In this document: one piece after another, positions 14,524 to 20,991 of the stretch
Layout of the letters: the number at the start of each line of letters is the position of its first letter
How positions within the stretch are numbered: the first letter of the stretch is position 1
Virus record (IMG/VR): IMGVR_UViG_3300010389_000034
Coordinates: 1 to 43,336 of that record
Reading direction: 5' to 3' (one strand)
DNA from: a virus
Length of the DNA: 43,336 nucleotides
Made by a program: the position numbers and the translations under genes
The notes under the pieces: generated by a model
Databases searched by the model: none
Seen by the model: the letters and a program-made list of their open reading frames with translations, nothing else
Told to the model about the DNA's origin: nothing

Positions 14524-15594
14524 TTAAATAGAATCAACGAAATCCGAAATCATGCCTGTGATGGTTTCCAGGAATTCCTGACCTTCTTCGCTCTTGAGTT
14601 CGATTCCCTGAATGTGAAGCACCAGCGCGTCGAGCTTGGCACCGTCGTCAGCCTGCAATGCTTTCTGGCGTTCGGCTTCCTCGGCTTCGATGCGTGCCTG
14701 TTCTTCCTGCTGGCGTTTGGCTTCGGCTTCCCGCAATCGCTTTGCCTCGGCTTCTGCTGCGGCTTTGGCTTCCTGTTCGGCCTTGAGTTTCTTGGCGGCT
14801 TCGGCTTTGCGTTTCTTCTCTGCTGCCTCTGCCTTTTTGCGTTCGGCTGCCTGCTTCGCTTCCAGTGCCTTCCGTTCCTTCTCGCGCTCCGCACGCTCTT
14901 TCTGGAGTTCGGCTTCCTTGGCTTCCTGTTCTACTTTCAGGCGTGCGTTTTCTTCTTCCATTCGCTTACGTTCGGCGGCTTCTTTGGCCTTCCGTTCTGC
15001 TTCGGCTTTGGCGGCTTCCTCTTGCCGTTTGCGTTCTGCTTCTGCGGCTTCCTGTTCGGCTTTGATTCTGGCCTCATGTGCGGTCTTTGCCGTTGCCAGT
15101 AGTCCCTGGAATGCGTCTTCCTTCATCTCTCCGAGTTGGATGTAGGAATAATCGAAGTCGTAATCGTCGAGCAGGGCAGACCGTTCGCCTTGAAGTCTGG
15201 CAATCTTCTTTTCCTGCTCTCGCTTTGCGAATTCCTCTTGCTCCTGTAGTCGTTCTTCGATGGGAACGATGATGAACTTGGCAATGTTCGCCATACCATC
15301 AATCGCCTTGCCCTCTCTCAATGAAGCCTCCTTCATGGCCTTCCGCGTCTTCTCAACGTCAACCCGGATCTGCTTCATATTCAGACGCAGTGACCGACAC
15401 TCTTTCATTGTCTTTGTGTCTTCCGCACTGGTGACAACAAGAGAGTTGGCTTGCTCTGCCCACTCCTGAGCCTGATCAATAAAAGGCTGGAATACCTTAC
15501 ACAGTGCGACCGCCTTTTCTTCAGCGACTCCAAGTTCATTGGCCTTGGCGATCAGTGCTGTTTCTGGTTTGTCGATAATCTCAACTTCTGCCAT
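14524..15594 (-). CDS. Long coiled-coil phage protein
   Basis: 356 residues. An N-terminal helical domain (1-140; FQPFIDQAQEWAEQANSLVV, REGKAIDGMANIAKFIIVPIEERL) is followed by about 170 residues of nearly pure Ala/Glu/Lys/Arg helix (180-320), forming one long coiled coil or single helix. A short C-terminal domain closes it. Related proteins seem to lie near recombination genes in other phages, with unknown function. GGGGAGATGAGAG precedes the ATG. Long frames on the other strand are products of the biased codons. Confidence 0.7.
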   Translation of the reverse strand: MAEVEIIDKPETALIAKANELGVAEEKAVALCKVFQPFIDQAQEWAEQANSLVVTSAEDTKTMKECRSLRLNMKQIRVDVEKTRKAMKEASLREGKAIDGMANIAKFIIVPIEERLQEQEEFAKREQEKKIARLQGERSALLDDYDFDYSYIQLGEMKEDAFQGLLATAKTAHEARIKAEQEAAEAERKRQEEAAKAEAERKAKEAAERKRMEEENARLKVEQEAKEAELQKERAEREKERKALEAKQAAERKKAEAAEKKRKAEAAKKLKAEQEAKAAAEAEAKRLREAEAKRQQEEQARIEAEEAERQKALQADDGAKLDALVLHIQGIELKSEEGQEFLETITGMISDFVDSI

Positions 15595-15628
15595 CTCTCA
15601 TCTCCCCTAATAAATAATGGTGTAAAGT

Positions 15629-15647
15629 AAAAAGGCGTCCGTGCCTT
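15629..15647 (-). terminator. Possible weak terminator
   Basis: On the minus strand AAGGC and GCCTT enclose the loop ACGGAC, with the T-run continuing into five T. The stem is only 5 bp, so termination would be partial. It lies between the XRE regulator and the coiled-coil gene; attenuation there is possible. Confidence 0.4.
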
Positions 15648-15673
15648 ACCAGCTTCATGCTTCGCGCGTCCTG

Positions 15674-15919
15674 CTATCCCGCTTCATGCGGTTGAATCCC
15701 TATTTCATTCGACAGGCGATTCGTTCGCCCCAACAGGTAGTCAGTTGATACGTCCAGAGCGTTCGCTAGCTCCAGCAGAACGGACGATGACGGCCAATGG
15801 TCCGAGTATTCGTATTTGTAAAGTGTGGTTCTCCCGACTCCGCTGTGCTTTGCCAGTTCGGGGATACTCATACCTCGTTCCTTCCGCACCTCTCGCAGTC
15901 GCTTGTTAAATACACACAT
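15674..15919 (-). CDS. XRE-family (Cro/CI-like) transcription regulator
   Basis: 81 residues with a helix-turn-helix: LREVRKERGMSIPELAKHSGVGRTTLYKYE, then LLELANALDVSTDYLLGRT, the normal XRE layout. There is no protease or oligomerisation domain, so it is more Cro-like than CI-like. It lies inside the early operon directly behind a methyltransferase gene (stop and start share one base), not next to a divergent promoter. It might control the methyltransferase, like a C protein, or act as the phage Cro. Confidence 0.88.
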   Translation of the reverse strand: MCVFNKRLREVRKERGMSIPELAKHSGVGRTTLYKYEYSDHWPSSSVLLELANALDVSTDYLLGRTNRLSNEIGIQPHEAG

Positions 15920-16839
15920 CAGAAAAGTCTCCCCTCTGTCATCTCCGCTTCGGCGGTTCGCAGGTTGCTTGCTGCTGATCGGAAGTAGGAGTCTTTTAAT
16001 TCGATCCCGATGAACTTCCGCTCCTGGTTGATTGATACGTACCCCTCAGAACCGATCCCGGCGAATGGACTGAGAACCGTATCCCCTCGATTGCTCCAGA
16101 GTTGCAGGCACCTTTCGATTACGTCCAACTGTAAAGGGCAAATGTGGCGCTCGTCTTTGCTGTCTCTCGCTGATCGAAACTGAAGCGTGTTAGAGGGGTT
16201 GATATCCATCCACACGGGAGAGGCATATCGCTGCCAGATGTCTATTGATAGGTTCCCATCGCCTCTGAATGGCTCGCCTGCGAAGTGGTCAAACTCTCCC
16301 GCTACTGGTTCCGGGTTCGCTCCAGGCTTACGGAAGGTGACAACATAATCAGGGATGGCCTGCCGACTCATGCAGGAGTCTTTTTTCACCTGCTTATGTA
16401 ACAGTCCGATAGCCTTGGTCCGCTGCATCTGAACTACAGGATCTTTCCAGATGCACACTTCGGAATGGAAAATGAAACCGGCCTCGCAGAACAAACGGAT
16501 CACATCGCCCCGGAAGTCTCTCAGTCCAATGTTTCCGTCCCGCTGTTTTGTGGTCGGGTAGTTCATGCAGTGAATTGAAACCAATCGCCCGGACATGATC
16601 ACCCGATACAGTTCTTCTGAAAGGTATCGGAAGTGTTCCCAGAACTCGTCATACCCAGCACTGTTCCCCATATCTCGCTCTGAATTGCTGAAAACGTACA
16701 AGCTCGCAAACGGGGGGGAGAACACTGAGAACCCAACAGATTCATCAGGCAGCCCCTTGGTGACTTCCACGCAATCCCCGTTATAAACTGACCAGTTTTC
16801 TCCATGTTCCTGATTCAGGCATTTTGTGTCTGTAACCAC
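15919..16839 (-). CDS. Site-specific DNA methyltransferase (N4/N6 type)
   Basis: 306 residues. Catalytic motif SPPF (41-44) precedes the SAM-binding SPFAGIGSEGY (257-267), the beta-class order. The SPP form is usual for N4-cytosine enzymes but also occurs in N6-adenine enzymes. ICPLQLDVIERCLQLWSN fits the family. The start is GTG, 8 bases after GGAG. It overlaps the helicase gene by 25 bases. No partner restriction enzyme is recognised, so it probably protects phage DNA or works with the helicase. Confidence 0.85.
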   Translation of the reverse strand: MVTDTKCLNQEHGENWSVYNGDCVEVTKGLPDESVGFSVFSPPFASLYVFSNSERDMGNSAGYDEFWEHFRYLSEELYRVIMSGRLVSIHCMNYPTTKQRDGNIGLRDFRGDVIRLFCEAGFIFHSEVCIWKDPVVQMQRTKAIGLLHKQVKKDSCMSRQAIPDYVVTFRKPGANPEPVAGEFDHFAGEPFRGDGNLSIDIWQRYASPVWMDINPSNTLQFRSARDSKDERHICPLQLDVIERCLQLWSNRGDTVLSPFAGIGSEGYVSINQERKFIGIELKDSYFRSAASNLRTAEAEMTEGRLF

Positions 16840-18200
16840 TTTGGCAACTCCATTTCTTCTGTGGGAATATAAGTTTGAATTTGATTCCGAACACCTTTTA
16901 CGTTCTCGGAAGACAGGTCTTTCATGTGTTCCGAAAGCTCGTTAAACATCTTCGAGGCATCGGCTTCCTTACGCTTTACGTTTGCGATAACGGCCCCTTC
17001 CAGTTCACTGGCGACCGTGTGAACCTTTACCGGATTCTGTTGACCGAACCGCCAGAACCGGCGAATCATCTGATACCACTGCTCGTATGAGTCAGTTGGA
17101 AAAATCACCGTGTTAGGGCAGTGTTGCCAGTTGAGGCCGAAGCCGCCGATCTTGGGCTTAGTGATCAGGACTCTGATATTGCCCTGAGTGAAGTCGTTTA
17201 AGCGATCTTCTTTCTGTTCGATGGTGTGCCGGCCAGCAACTTCAACCGCATCGGGAATCGCCTTTGCCAGTGTTTCACCCTCTTCGTTGAGATTACACCA
17301 GATGACGAATGGTTCGTTTGTGGAATTCGCCAGTTCCGCAGCCATCGCCACCCGTTCTTTAATCGTGGACTTGCGAGCGTCCCGGCGTTCGTTGAGTGTC
17401 TGAGCTTCGACTGCAAACAACATTCCTGATTTGGGTTCTGTCGCGTCAATTATGTGCTCGATATACTCAATCGGTGGCAGGTCGTAGCCTGGATCGTCGT
17501 ATCCAATATCCGCAGGCCCGCGAAGCATCACGCACCATGAAGCGAGCCACTTCCAGAACTCGGATTGCGCATGCCCCTTAAGTCTCCATTTTGAAGTATC
17601 GCCCCCATCATGAACGAAAAACGTAGCCAGCATTTCTTCACGCGAAAGCACGCCGCAGAACTGAGACTGATTGCCGATCTCCATAAAATCATTCGGGGCA
17701 GGGGTGGCAGTCCACGTCATGGGGTAGGCGATGCTCGACCATTCATTCAGGATCTGATTGCGAATCTTGCCAGCCACTGATTTGATGATCGACCCCTCAT
17801 CTAATTGCACGCTGATAAATTCAGCAGGATCGAACAGATGCAACCGCTCGTAGTTGGCTATATTGATTCCCGGTTTCACATCCGCAGATGATTTGCAAAT
17901 ATGCACATCGACATCGATCTTAAACTTCTCCGCTTCACGTTTTGTCTGCTGTGCAACTGCTAATGGAGCATAAATCATAACATTGCCGCCAGTGTGATTG
18001 ACGATCTGTCTTGAACACTCCAGTTGCTGCAGCGACTTACCAAGACCGCAATCCTCAAACCCACCAAAGCGGCCCTTTTTACAGGCATAACGCACAATGT
18101 CTGCCTGATACGGCTTGAGCATCGAATTGATATCAACGGCTTCAAAGCCACTGTCTGGCATCCGTTTAAACTTGTCATTTATAAACTGGTCGTAACTCAT
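16815..18200 (-). CDS. SNF2-like SF2 helicase
   Basis: 461 residues. Motif I is DCGLGKS (50-56), motif II LDEGS (133-137), motif III TATP (164-167), and the C-terminal half has KIGGFGLNWQHC and QMIRRFWRFGQ. This matches phage SNF2-type translocases with the DExS box. Its gene pair with the DNA methyltransferase occurs in other phages, as I recall. It could remodel or unwind modified DNA. The ATG overlaps the stop of a 27-aa membrane peptide (ATGA). Confidence 0.88.
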   Translation of the reverse strand: MSYDQFINDKFKRMPDSGFEAVDINSMLKPYQADIVRYACKKGRFGGFEDCGLGKSLQQLECSRQIVNHTGGNVMIYAPLAVAQQTKREAEKFKIDVDVHICKSSADVKPGINIANYERLHLFDPAEFISVQLDEGSIIKSVAGKIRNQILNEWSSIAYPMTWTATPAPNDFMEIGNQSQFCGVLSREEMLATFFVHDGGDTSKWRLKGHAQSEFWKWLASWCVMLRGPADIGYDDPGYDLPPIEYIEHIIDATEPKSGMLFAVEAQTLNERRDARKSTIKERVAMAAELANSTNEPFVIWCNLNEEGETLAKAIPDAVEVAGRHTIEQKEDRLNDFTQGNIRVLITKPKIGGFGLNWQHCPNTVIFPTDSYEQWYQMIRRFWRFGQQNPVKVHTVASELEGAVIANVKRKEADASKMFNELSEHMKDLSSENVKGVRNQIQTYIPTEEMELPKWLQTQNA

Positions 18201-18280
18201 TTAATCGTCCTCACTGCAAAAGCCACGAAACACGCACACACAAACGCCATGCAGCCGAATACCAGGTATGGGTTAAGCAT
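18197..18280 (-). CDS. 27-aa single-pass membrane peptide
   Basis: ATG at 18280 lies inside the end of csrA, after AGGCGAGAG. It encodes one membrane span (residues 5-22, LVFGCMAFVCACFVAFAV) with a short basic end. Its TGA overlaps the ATG of the helicase gene (ATGA). The nested start, the clean hydrophobic span and the stop/start overlap argue for a real gene. It could simply couple translation of csrA to the helicase or be a small membrane effector. Confidence 0.55.
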   Translation of the reverse strand: MLNPYLVFGCMAFVCACFVAFAVRTIK

Positions 18281-18536
18281 CTCTCGCCTCCTCATCCGCC
18301 TGCTCATTCAGTTCCTGCAACATTTCTTGCTCAAAGAAAAGTTCGTCTTCGCGTTTCATTGCCTGCTCCATTCGCTCCTTCTGGATCGCCTCAAACACTT
18401 CCCGACGATGTACCGCAATGTCTGTCGGTGCTGTCACGCCTAAGCGAACCTTGTCGCCTCGAATGTCAATCACCTGAATTACGATGTTGTCACCCATGAT
18501 CAGTTCCTCGTTTAGCTTCCGTGTTAAAACTAGCAC
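18273..18536 (-). CDS. csrA: CsrA/RsmA-like RNA-binding regulator
   Basis: 87 residues. The start is GTG, giving MLVLTRKLNEELIMGDNI; GVTAPTDIAVHRREVFEAI follows. The RNA-contacting Leu4 and Arg44 are conserved. A 25-residue acidic helical tail extends beyond the usual length of about 61. CsrA dimers bind GGA motifs in mRNA leaders and block or stabilise translation. In a phage it could reprogramme host mRNAs or time phage genes. A GGA-bearing hairpin lies in its own leader. Confidence 0.95.
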   Translation of the reverse strand: MLVLTRKLNEELIMGDNIVIQVIDIRGDKVRLGVTAPTDIAVHRREVFEAIQKERMEQAMKREDELFFEQEMLQELNEQADEEARDA

Positions 18537-18557
18537 TGTAAAATCCCTTTCATGTGC

Positions 18558-18583
18558 GCGTACCTTCCCCGATGGATGTACGC
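18558..18583 (-). promoter_or_regulatory. csrA leader hairpin with GGA loop
   Basis: On the minus strand GCGTAC and GTACGC form a 6-bp stem, and the 14-base loop contains GGGGAAG. CsrA proteins prefer GGA in the loop of a short hairpin, usually near a ribosome site. Here it lies 22 bases before the GTG of csrA. Autorepression is a reasonable inference. Confidence 0.4.
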
Positions 18584-18592
18584 TGTTGGTTT

Positions 18593-18641
18593 AAAAACGC
18601 CCGGCTGGCTTGCATCAGTGGCGGAACAGACCACACCAGCC
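18593..18641 (-). terminator. Probable terminator upstream of csrA
   Basis: On the minus strand GGCTGG (18636-18641) pairs with CCAGCC (18603-18608). The inside of the loop can pair partly (GTGG with CCAC). GGGCG and five T follow. The gap between stem and T-run makes it imperfect. It would separate csrA from the upstream genes or attenuate transcription into it. Confidence 0.45.
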
Positions 18642-18667
18642 AGGCTCTATGCCTGCTCCCTCATCAG

Positions 18668-18937
18668 TTATCCGCTGTGCATGAGCTGCTCGAAGATCTC
18701 ACGCCGCCCACTCTCAAGGCCATTTTTGAATCCAGCTTGTTCGCCTGCTTTGAATCCCGCTTGCTCTCCCGCCTTCAACCACGCTTTGTTATCTGGGCAG
18801 GTTAATCTGATTTCAACTCGCTTCATATCAGTACCAGGAACGTCATAGACAGATATTCCGGTGACAGTCTTATTGATCGCAAACTCCAGAAGGAATGCGG
18901 ATTTTTCAGTCATGGGAATACAGATTCTGTCAGTCAT
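18668..18937 (-). CDS. Hypothetical protein with short tandem repeat
   Basis: 89 residues. An N-terminal beta-rich part (FLLEFAINKTVTGISVYDV, KRVEIRLTCPD) is followed by the repeat KAGEQAGF twice and a worn third copy (KNGLESG), ending in a helix. Repeats of this kind form amphipathic helices. Unknown function; ATGA overlap with the upstream gene. Confidence 0.6.
   Translation of the reverse strand: MTDRICIPMTEKSAFLLEFAINKTVTGISVYDVPGTDMKRVEIRLTCPDNKAWLKAGEQAGFKAGEQAGFKNGLESGRREIFEQLMHSG
18707..18775 (-). repeat. 24-bp tandem repeat in coding sequence
   Basis: Two near-identical 24-base units (18752-18775 and 18728-18751) encode KAGEQAGF. A third degenerate unit covers 18707-18727. Likely made by slippage. 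Confidence 0.75.
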
Positions 18938-19086
18938 TCGCTTTCATCCTCAAACTCAATCACCGCTTCATCACAAGACAGAGCGTCACATGATTCAGGT
19001 CTATCTACACTCTTCAATCGCTTGCCTATGCACTGTTGCAAGGTCGCGAAGTCGGCTGGCGTTATGCGGTCGATTTCAATATCCAT
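18934..19086 (-). CDS. Small acidic hypothetical protein, 50 aa
   Basis: The ATG at 19086 (MDIEIDRITPADFATLQQ) overlaps the end of the upstream gene and follows GAGGACGACG. The longer open frame to 19158 would run deep into that gene without a ribosome site. The product is acidic, ending AVIEFEDESE. Unknown function. Confidence 0.55.
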   Translation of the reverse strand: MDIEIDRITPADFATLQQCIGKRLKSVDRPESCDALSCDEAVIEFEDESE

Positions 19087-19567
19087 CGTCGTCCTCGTAT
19101 TCAATCCCATCACCCAGGGTGTTATAGGCTGGTGAATGCTTGACCTGTTTGACGCCATGGATCAGAATGACGTTGTGTGCTTTATCCTTTGTGACTTCTA
19201 AACTTTTGAATGCGGCTTCATTGATCTCAAATTCACGCACAGCCCTTGTGATACTTACCGATATCGATGGGCTAAACAGCTTGATACTTCGCGTAGAGCC
19301 TTCACGGATTCGTTTTTTTCTCTCTTCATTTGCCCTTATATTTCCATCACGCATTACGAACGTACTTTCCGATTCTTTATCTACGATTTCCAATGCAAGC
19401 TGCTCTAGCTCTTTTGAGTAGTACGCCTCGACCATGAACCCGTTTCTTAGTCCAAACCTTTGTGCTGCTATTCGATTGAAACGCAGTCCTGAGCTGCTTA
19501 GTGTAGCTGTTGGGCCTTCCGCGACAGCCACGCCACTCTTCCCGCTATATTTCACAAACCCCTGCAT
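19076..19567 (-). CDS. Hypothetical protein, 163 aa
   Basis: The start follows GAGGGGAGATGAG. The N-terminal half is beta-rich (GVAVAEGPTATLSSSGLRFN), then a charged helix (NEERKKRIREGSTRS) and further strands (KLFSPSISVSITRAVREFEI), ending in an acidic tail (EYEDDDGY). No family recognised. Confidence 0.65.
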   Translation of the reverse strand: MQGFVKYSGKSGVAVAEGPTATLSSSGLRFNRIAAQRFGLRNGFMVEAYYSKELEQLALEIVDKESESTFVMRDGNIRANEERKKRIREGSTRSIKLFSPSISVSITRAVREFEINEAAFKSLEVTKDKAHNVILIHGVKQVKHSPAYNTLGDGIEYEDDDGY

Positions 19568-19607
19568 CTCATCTCCCCTCTCTGGTATTAAAACAATACG
19601 CCCTGAG

Positions 19608-20273
19608 CTAATCTGTTAATGCCAGACGCTTCATGTCTTCCATCGCGTCTTCGTTGCTATCAAAAAACCGGACTGGAGAAATCTCGTAACCACTCGCCTT
19701 GTAAATCTGCTGCGCGGCGAACAGGCATGATGTTTTCGATTCCAGTTCCTTTCCCGCGTCTCCAGCAAGAGTAGTCACCCATCCGGCCCGGCAATGAGTA
19801 GTGTCGCATGTGTGCCAAACACCCATATCCAGCGCATCATCATCCACAGACACTGCGTCGTATATTTTCTTGTGAATATTCTCGATTACCGGGATTTCCA
19901 ATATCTCTTTTTTGCCGAAGCAGTCGGAGCAGTCGGAGCAGTCGGAGCAGCGGGAGCAGTCGGAGCAGCCGGAGCAGCCGAAGCAGTCGGAGCAGTCGGA
20001 GCAGTCGAAGCAGCCGGAGCAGCGGGAGCAGTCGGAGCAGTCGGAGCAGTCGAAGCAGCCGGAGCAGCGGGAGCAGTCGGAGCAGTCGGAGCAGTCGGAG
20101 CAGCCGGAGCAGCGGGAGCAGTCGGAGCAGTCGGAGCAGTCGGAGCAGTCTTCCAACGTCTTTAATGCGTCGGTCGCTTTCCCCTCGCTTCCCCACCGAA
20201 GAACCGAAGCACGGTTATTCTTTTCATCATACACCCATGTTTTACCGTCAATAACTCTTGTCTCGTATTTCAT
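19608..20273 (-). CDS. Cys tripeptide-repeat protein
   Basis: 221 residues. The first 42 residues are a small beta domain (TRVIDGKTWVYDEKNN). Residues 43-120 are 26 consecutive Cys-x-x tripeptides, mostly CSD with CSR, CSG and CFD/CFG, arranged in a higher order of five. A C-terminal domain follows with WHTCDTTHCRAGWVTTLAGDAGKELE and a helical end. In related phage proteins, as I recall, this C-terminal domain comes after pentapeptide-like repeats. The Cys row could bind metal, form disulfides, or build a repetitive solenoid. GGGGAGA precedes the ATG. Function unknown. Confidence 0.8.
   Translation of the reverse strand: MKYETRVIDGKTWVYDEKNNRASVLRWGSEGKATDALKTLEDCSDCSDCSDCSRCSGCSDCSDCSDCSRCSGCFDCSDCSDCSRCSGCFDCSDCSDCFGCSGCSDCSRCSDCSDCSDCFGKKEILEIPVIENIHKKIYDAVSVDDDALDMGVWHTCDTTHCRAGWVTTLAGDAGKELESKTSCLFAAQQIYKASGYEISPVRFFDSNEDAMEDMKRLALTD
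19914..20147 (-). repeat. 9-bp tandem repeat with 45-bp higher order
   Basis: 26 units of a 9-base motif (minus strand TGCTCCGAC type) encode the Cys tripeptides. Blocks of five units (CSD CSD CSD CSR CSG) occur twice almost unchanged and twice with CF substitutions; a last block of six differs. This points to unequal crossover of 45-base blocks in addition to slippage. Confidence 0.9.
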
Positions 20274-20321
20274 TTAATCTCCCCGTAAAAAGGTTTCATC
20301 TGTGTCTCTCTGGTAAGGTAT

Positions 20322-20558
20322 TCAGGACTGCTCAGAAGATTGCTTTTTTGATTGCCGCATAACTTCCCAGACATCGGCGGCCTTTGCCCACTGTCGGCCA
20401 CCGAACCACCGAACCTCTAAACCTTCACGCTTTAGCTTCTCGATTGATTTGCGTCCCGCTCCGGCTGCTTTCAGGATGTCAGTAACAGGGTAGATGCAAT
20501 GAAGGTCTAGCTTCAGGATTTCGCCAGCGTTTGTTTTTTGAATGTTGTTTGTTGCCAT
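20322..20558 (-). CDS. Excisionase-like small DNA-binding protein
   Basis: 78 residues from the ATG at 20558, which follows GAGGGG; upstream in-frame codons cover the promoter and are not coding. The core YPVTDILKAAGAGRKSIEKLKREGLEVRWFGGRQWAKAADVWEVM is a MerR/AlpA-type winged helix with a tail, like phage excisionases. Lying beside attP, behind its own promoter, it may direct excision and may also be the first early gene. Confidence 0.7.
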   Translation of the reverse strand: MATNNIQKTNAGEILKLDLHCIYPVTDILKAAGAGRKSIEKLKREGLEVRWFGGRQWAKAADVWEVMRQSKKQSSEQS

Positions 20559-20591
20559 GAATTCCCCTCGTTTGTTTGTTGAACGAGTGAC

Positions 20592-20619
20592 AAGATACAA
20601 CGATTCGCAGGGGTGTAAA
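20592..20619 (-). promoter_or_regulatory. Early promoter before excisionase-like gene
   Basis: Minus-strand TTTACA (20614-20619) and TATCTT (20592-20597), 16 bases apart, fit a sigma-70 promoter with 5/6 and 4/6 matches. The start would be about 25 bases before the Shine-Dalgarno. Inverted sequences GGTGTAAAC (20612-20620) and GTTGCACC (20636-20643) overlap or flank the -35 and could be a repressor operator. Confidence 0.6.
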
Positions 20620-20671
20620 CTGAGATTGCTCACCTGTTGCACCTCTCCAAATATGACCAAAAAAAATACCT

Positions 20672-20713
20672 TGGAAATCCTCTGGAAATCTTCCGCGAAT
20701 TTTCCGCGAATTT
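20672..20713. repeat. Paired short direct repeats in attP arm
   Basis: TGGAAATC occurs at 20672 and 20683; TTCCGCGAATTT at 20691 and 20702. The spacing is 11 bases in both pairs, about one helical turn. Such phased sites near an attachment core usually bind integrase arms, excisionase or a bending protein. Gene-free stretch 20661-20991 otherwise holds the tRNA-like core and the 19-bp repeats. Confidence 0.6.
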
Positions 20714-20811
20714 TTATTATGGTGTTTTTTGAAAGATTATTTCTGAGATGTGCTCGAGCGAGATGAGATAGCGCACTTTATGTTTTAGGGAAGATGCAGA
20801 CGGCCTCGAGA

Positions 20812-20830
20812 TGTAGACCATCTTGTAGAC
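20812..20830 (+). repeat. 19-bp attP direct repeat, left copy
   Basis: TGTAGACCATCTTGTAGAC, identical to the copy at 21050-21068. Each contains TGTAGAC twice. It lies about 100 bases from the attachment core and is a candidate integrase arm site. Confidence 0.75.
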
Positions 20831-20933
20831 CAATCAAAGAAAAAACCTGCTATTTCAGAACGAAACGCAGGTCATTAAAAATTCAGATTGCCATTAGGGA
20901 ACAGTCCATAGGAACATCAACCGACCACTGTCT

Positions 20934-20980
20934 AGGCATTCGTAATGCGTAGGTCAGGAGTTCGACTCTCCTCGGCGGCT
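20934..20980 (+). other. attP core: 3' half of a tRNA-Thr(CGT) gene
   Basis: The segment contains a complete tRNA 3' half. Loop TTCGTAA (20939-20945, anticodon CGT) is followed by the stem strand TGCGT and the variable AGGTC. The T-arm is AGGAG-TTCGACT-CTCCT, with a perfect 5-bp stem. The acceptor strand CGGCGGC and discriminator T (20980) complete it. The sequence before AGGCA does not make a D-arm or the matching acceptor strand GCCGCCG, and one anticodon-stem pair is broken. So it is not a working gene but the copy a phage uses to rebuild the host tRNA on integration. It ends 12 bases from the integrase stop. Confidence 0.85.
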
Positions 20981-20991
20981 CTTTTAAGTCC

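Noticed and set aside
14614-15272. Plus-strand frames of up to 169 codons
   Set aside because: They are shadows of the Ala/Glu/Lys-rich coiled-coil gene on the other strand; composition is low-complexity Ser/Ala or Phe/Gly.
19914-20147. Looks at first like a CRISPR array
   Set aside because: Units are 9 bases in direct tandem without spacers, and they encode a regular peptide.
19794-20277. Several long frames on both strands through the Cys-repeat region
   Set aside because: A 9-base repeat without stop codons keeps other frames open; only the minus-strand frame has flanking real domains and a ribosome site.
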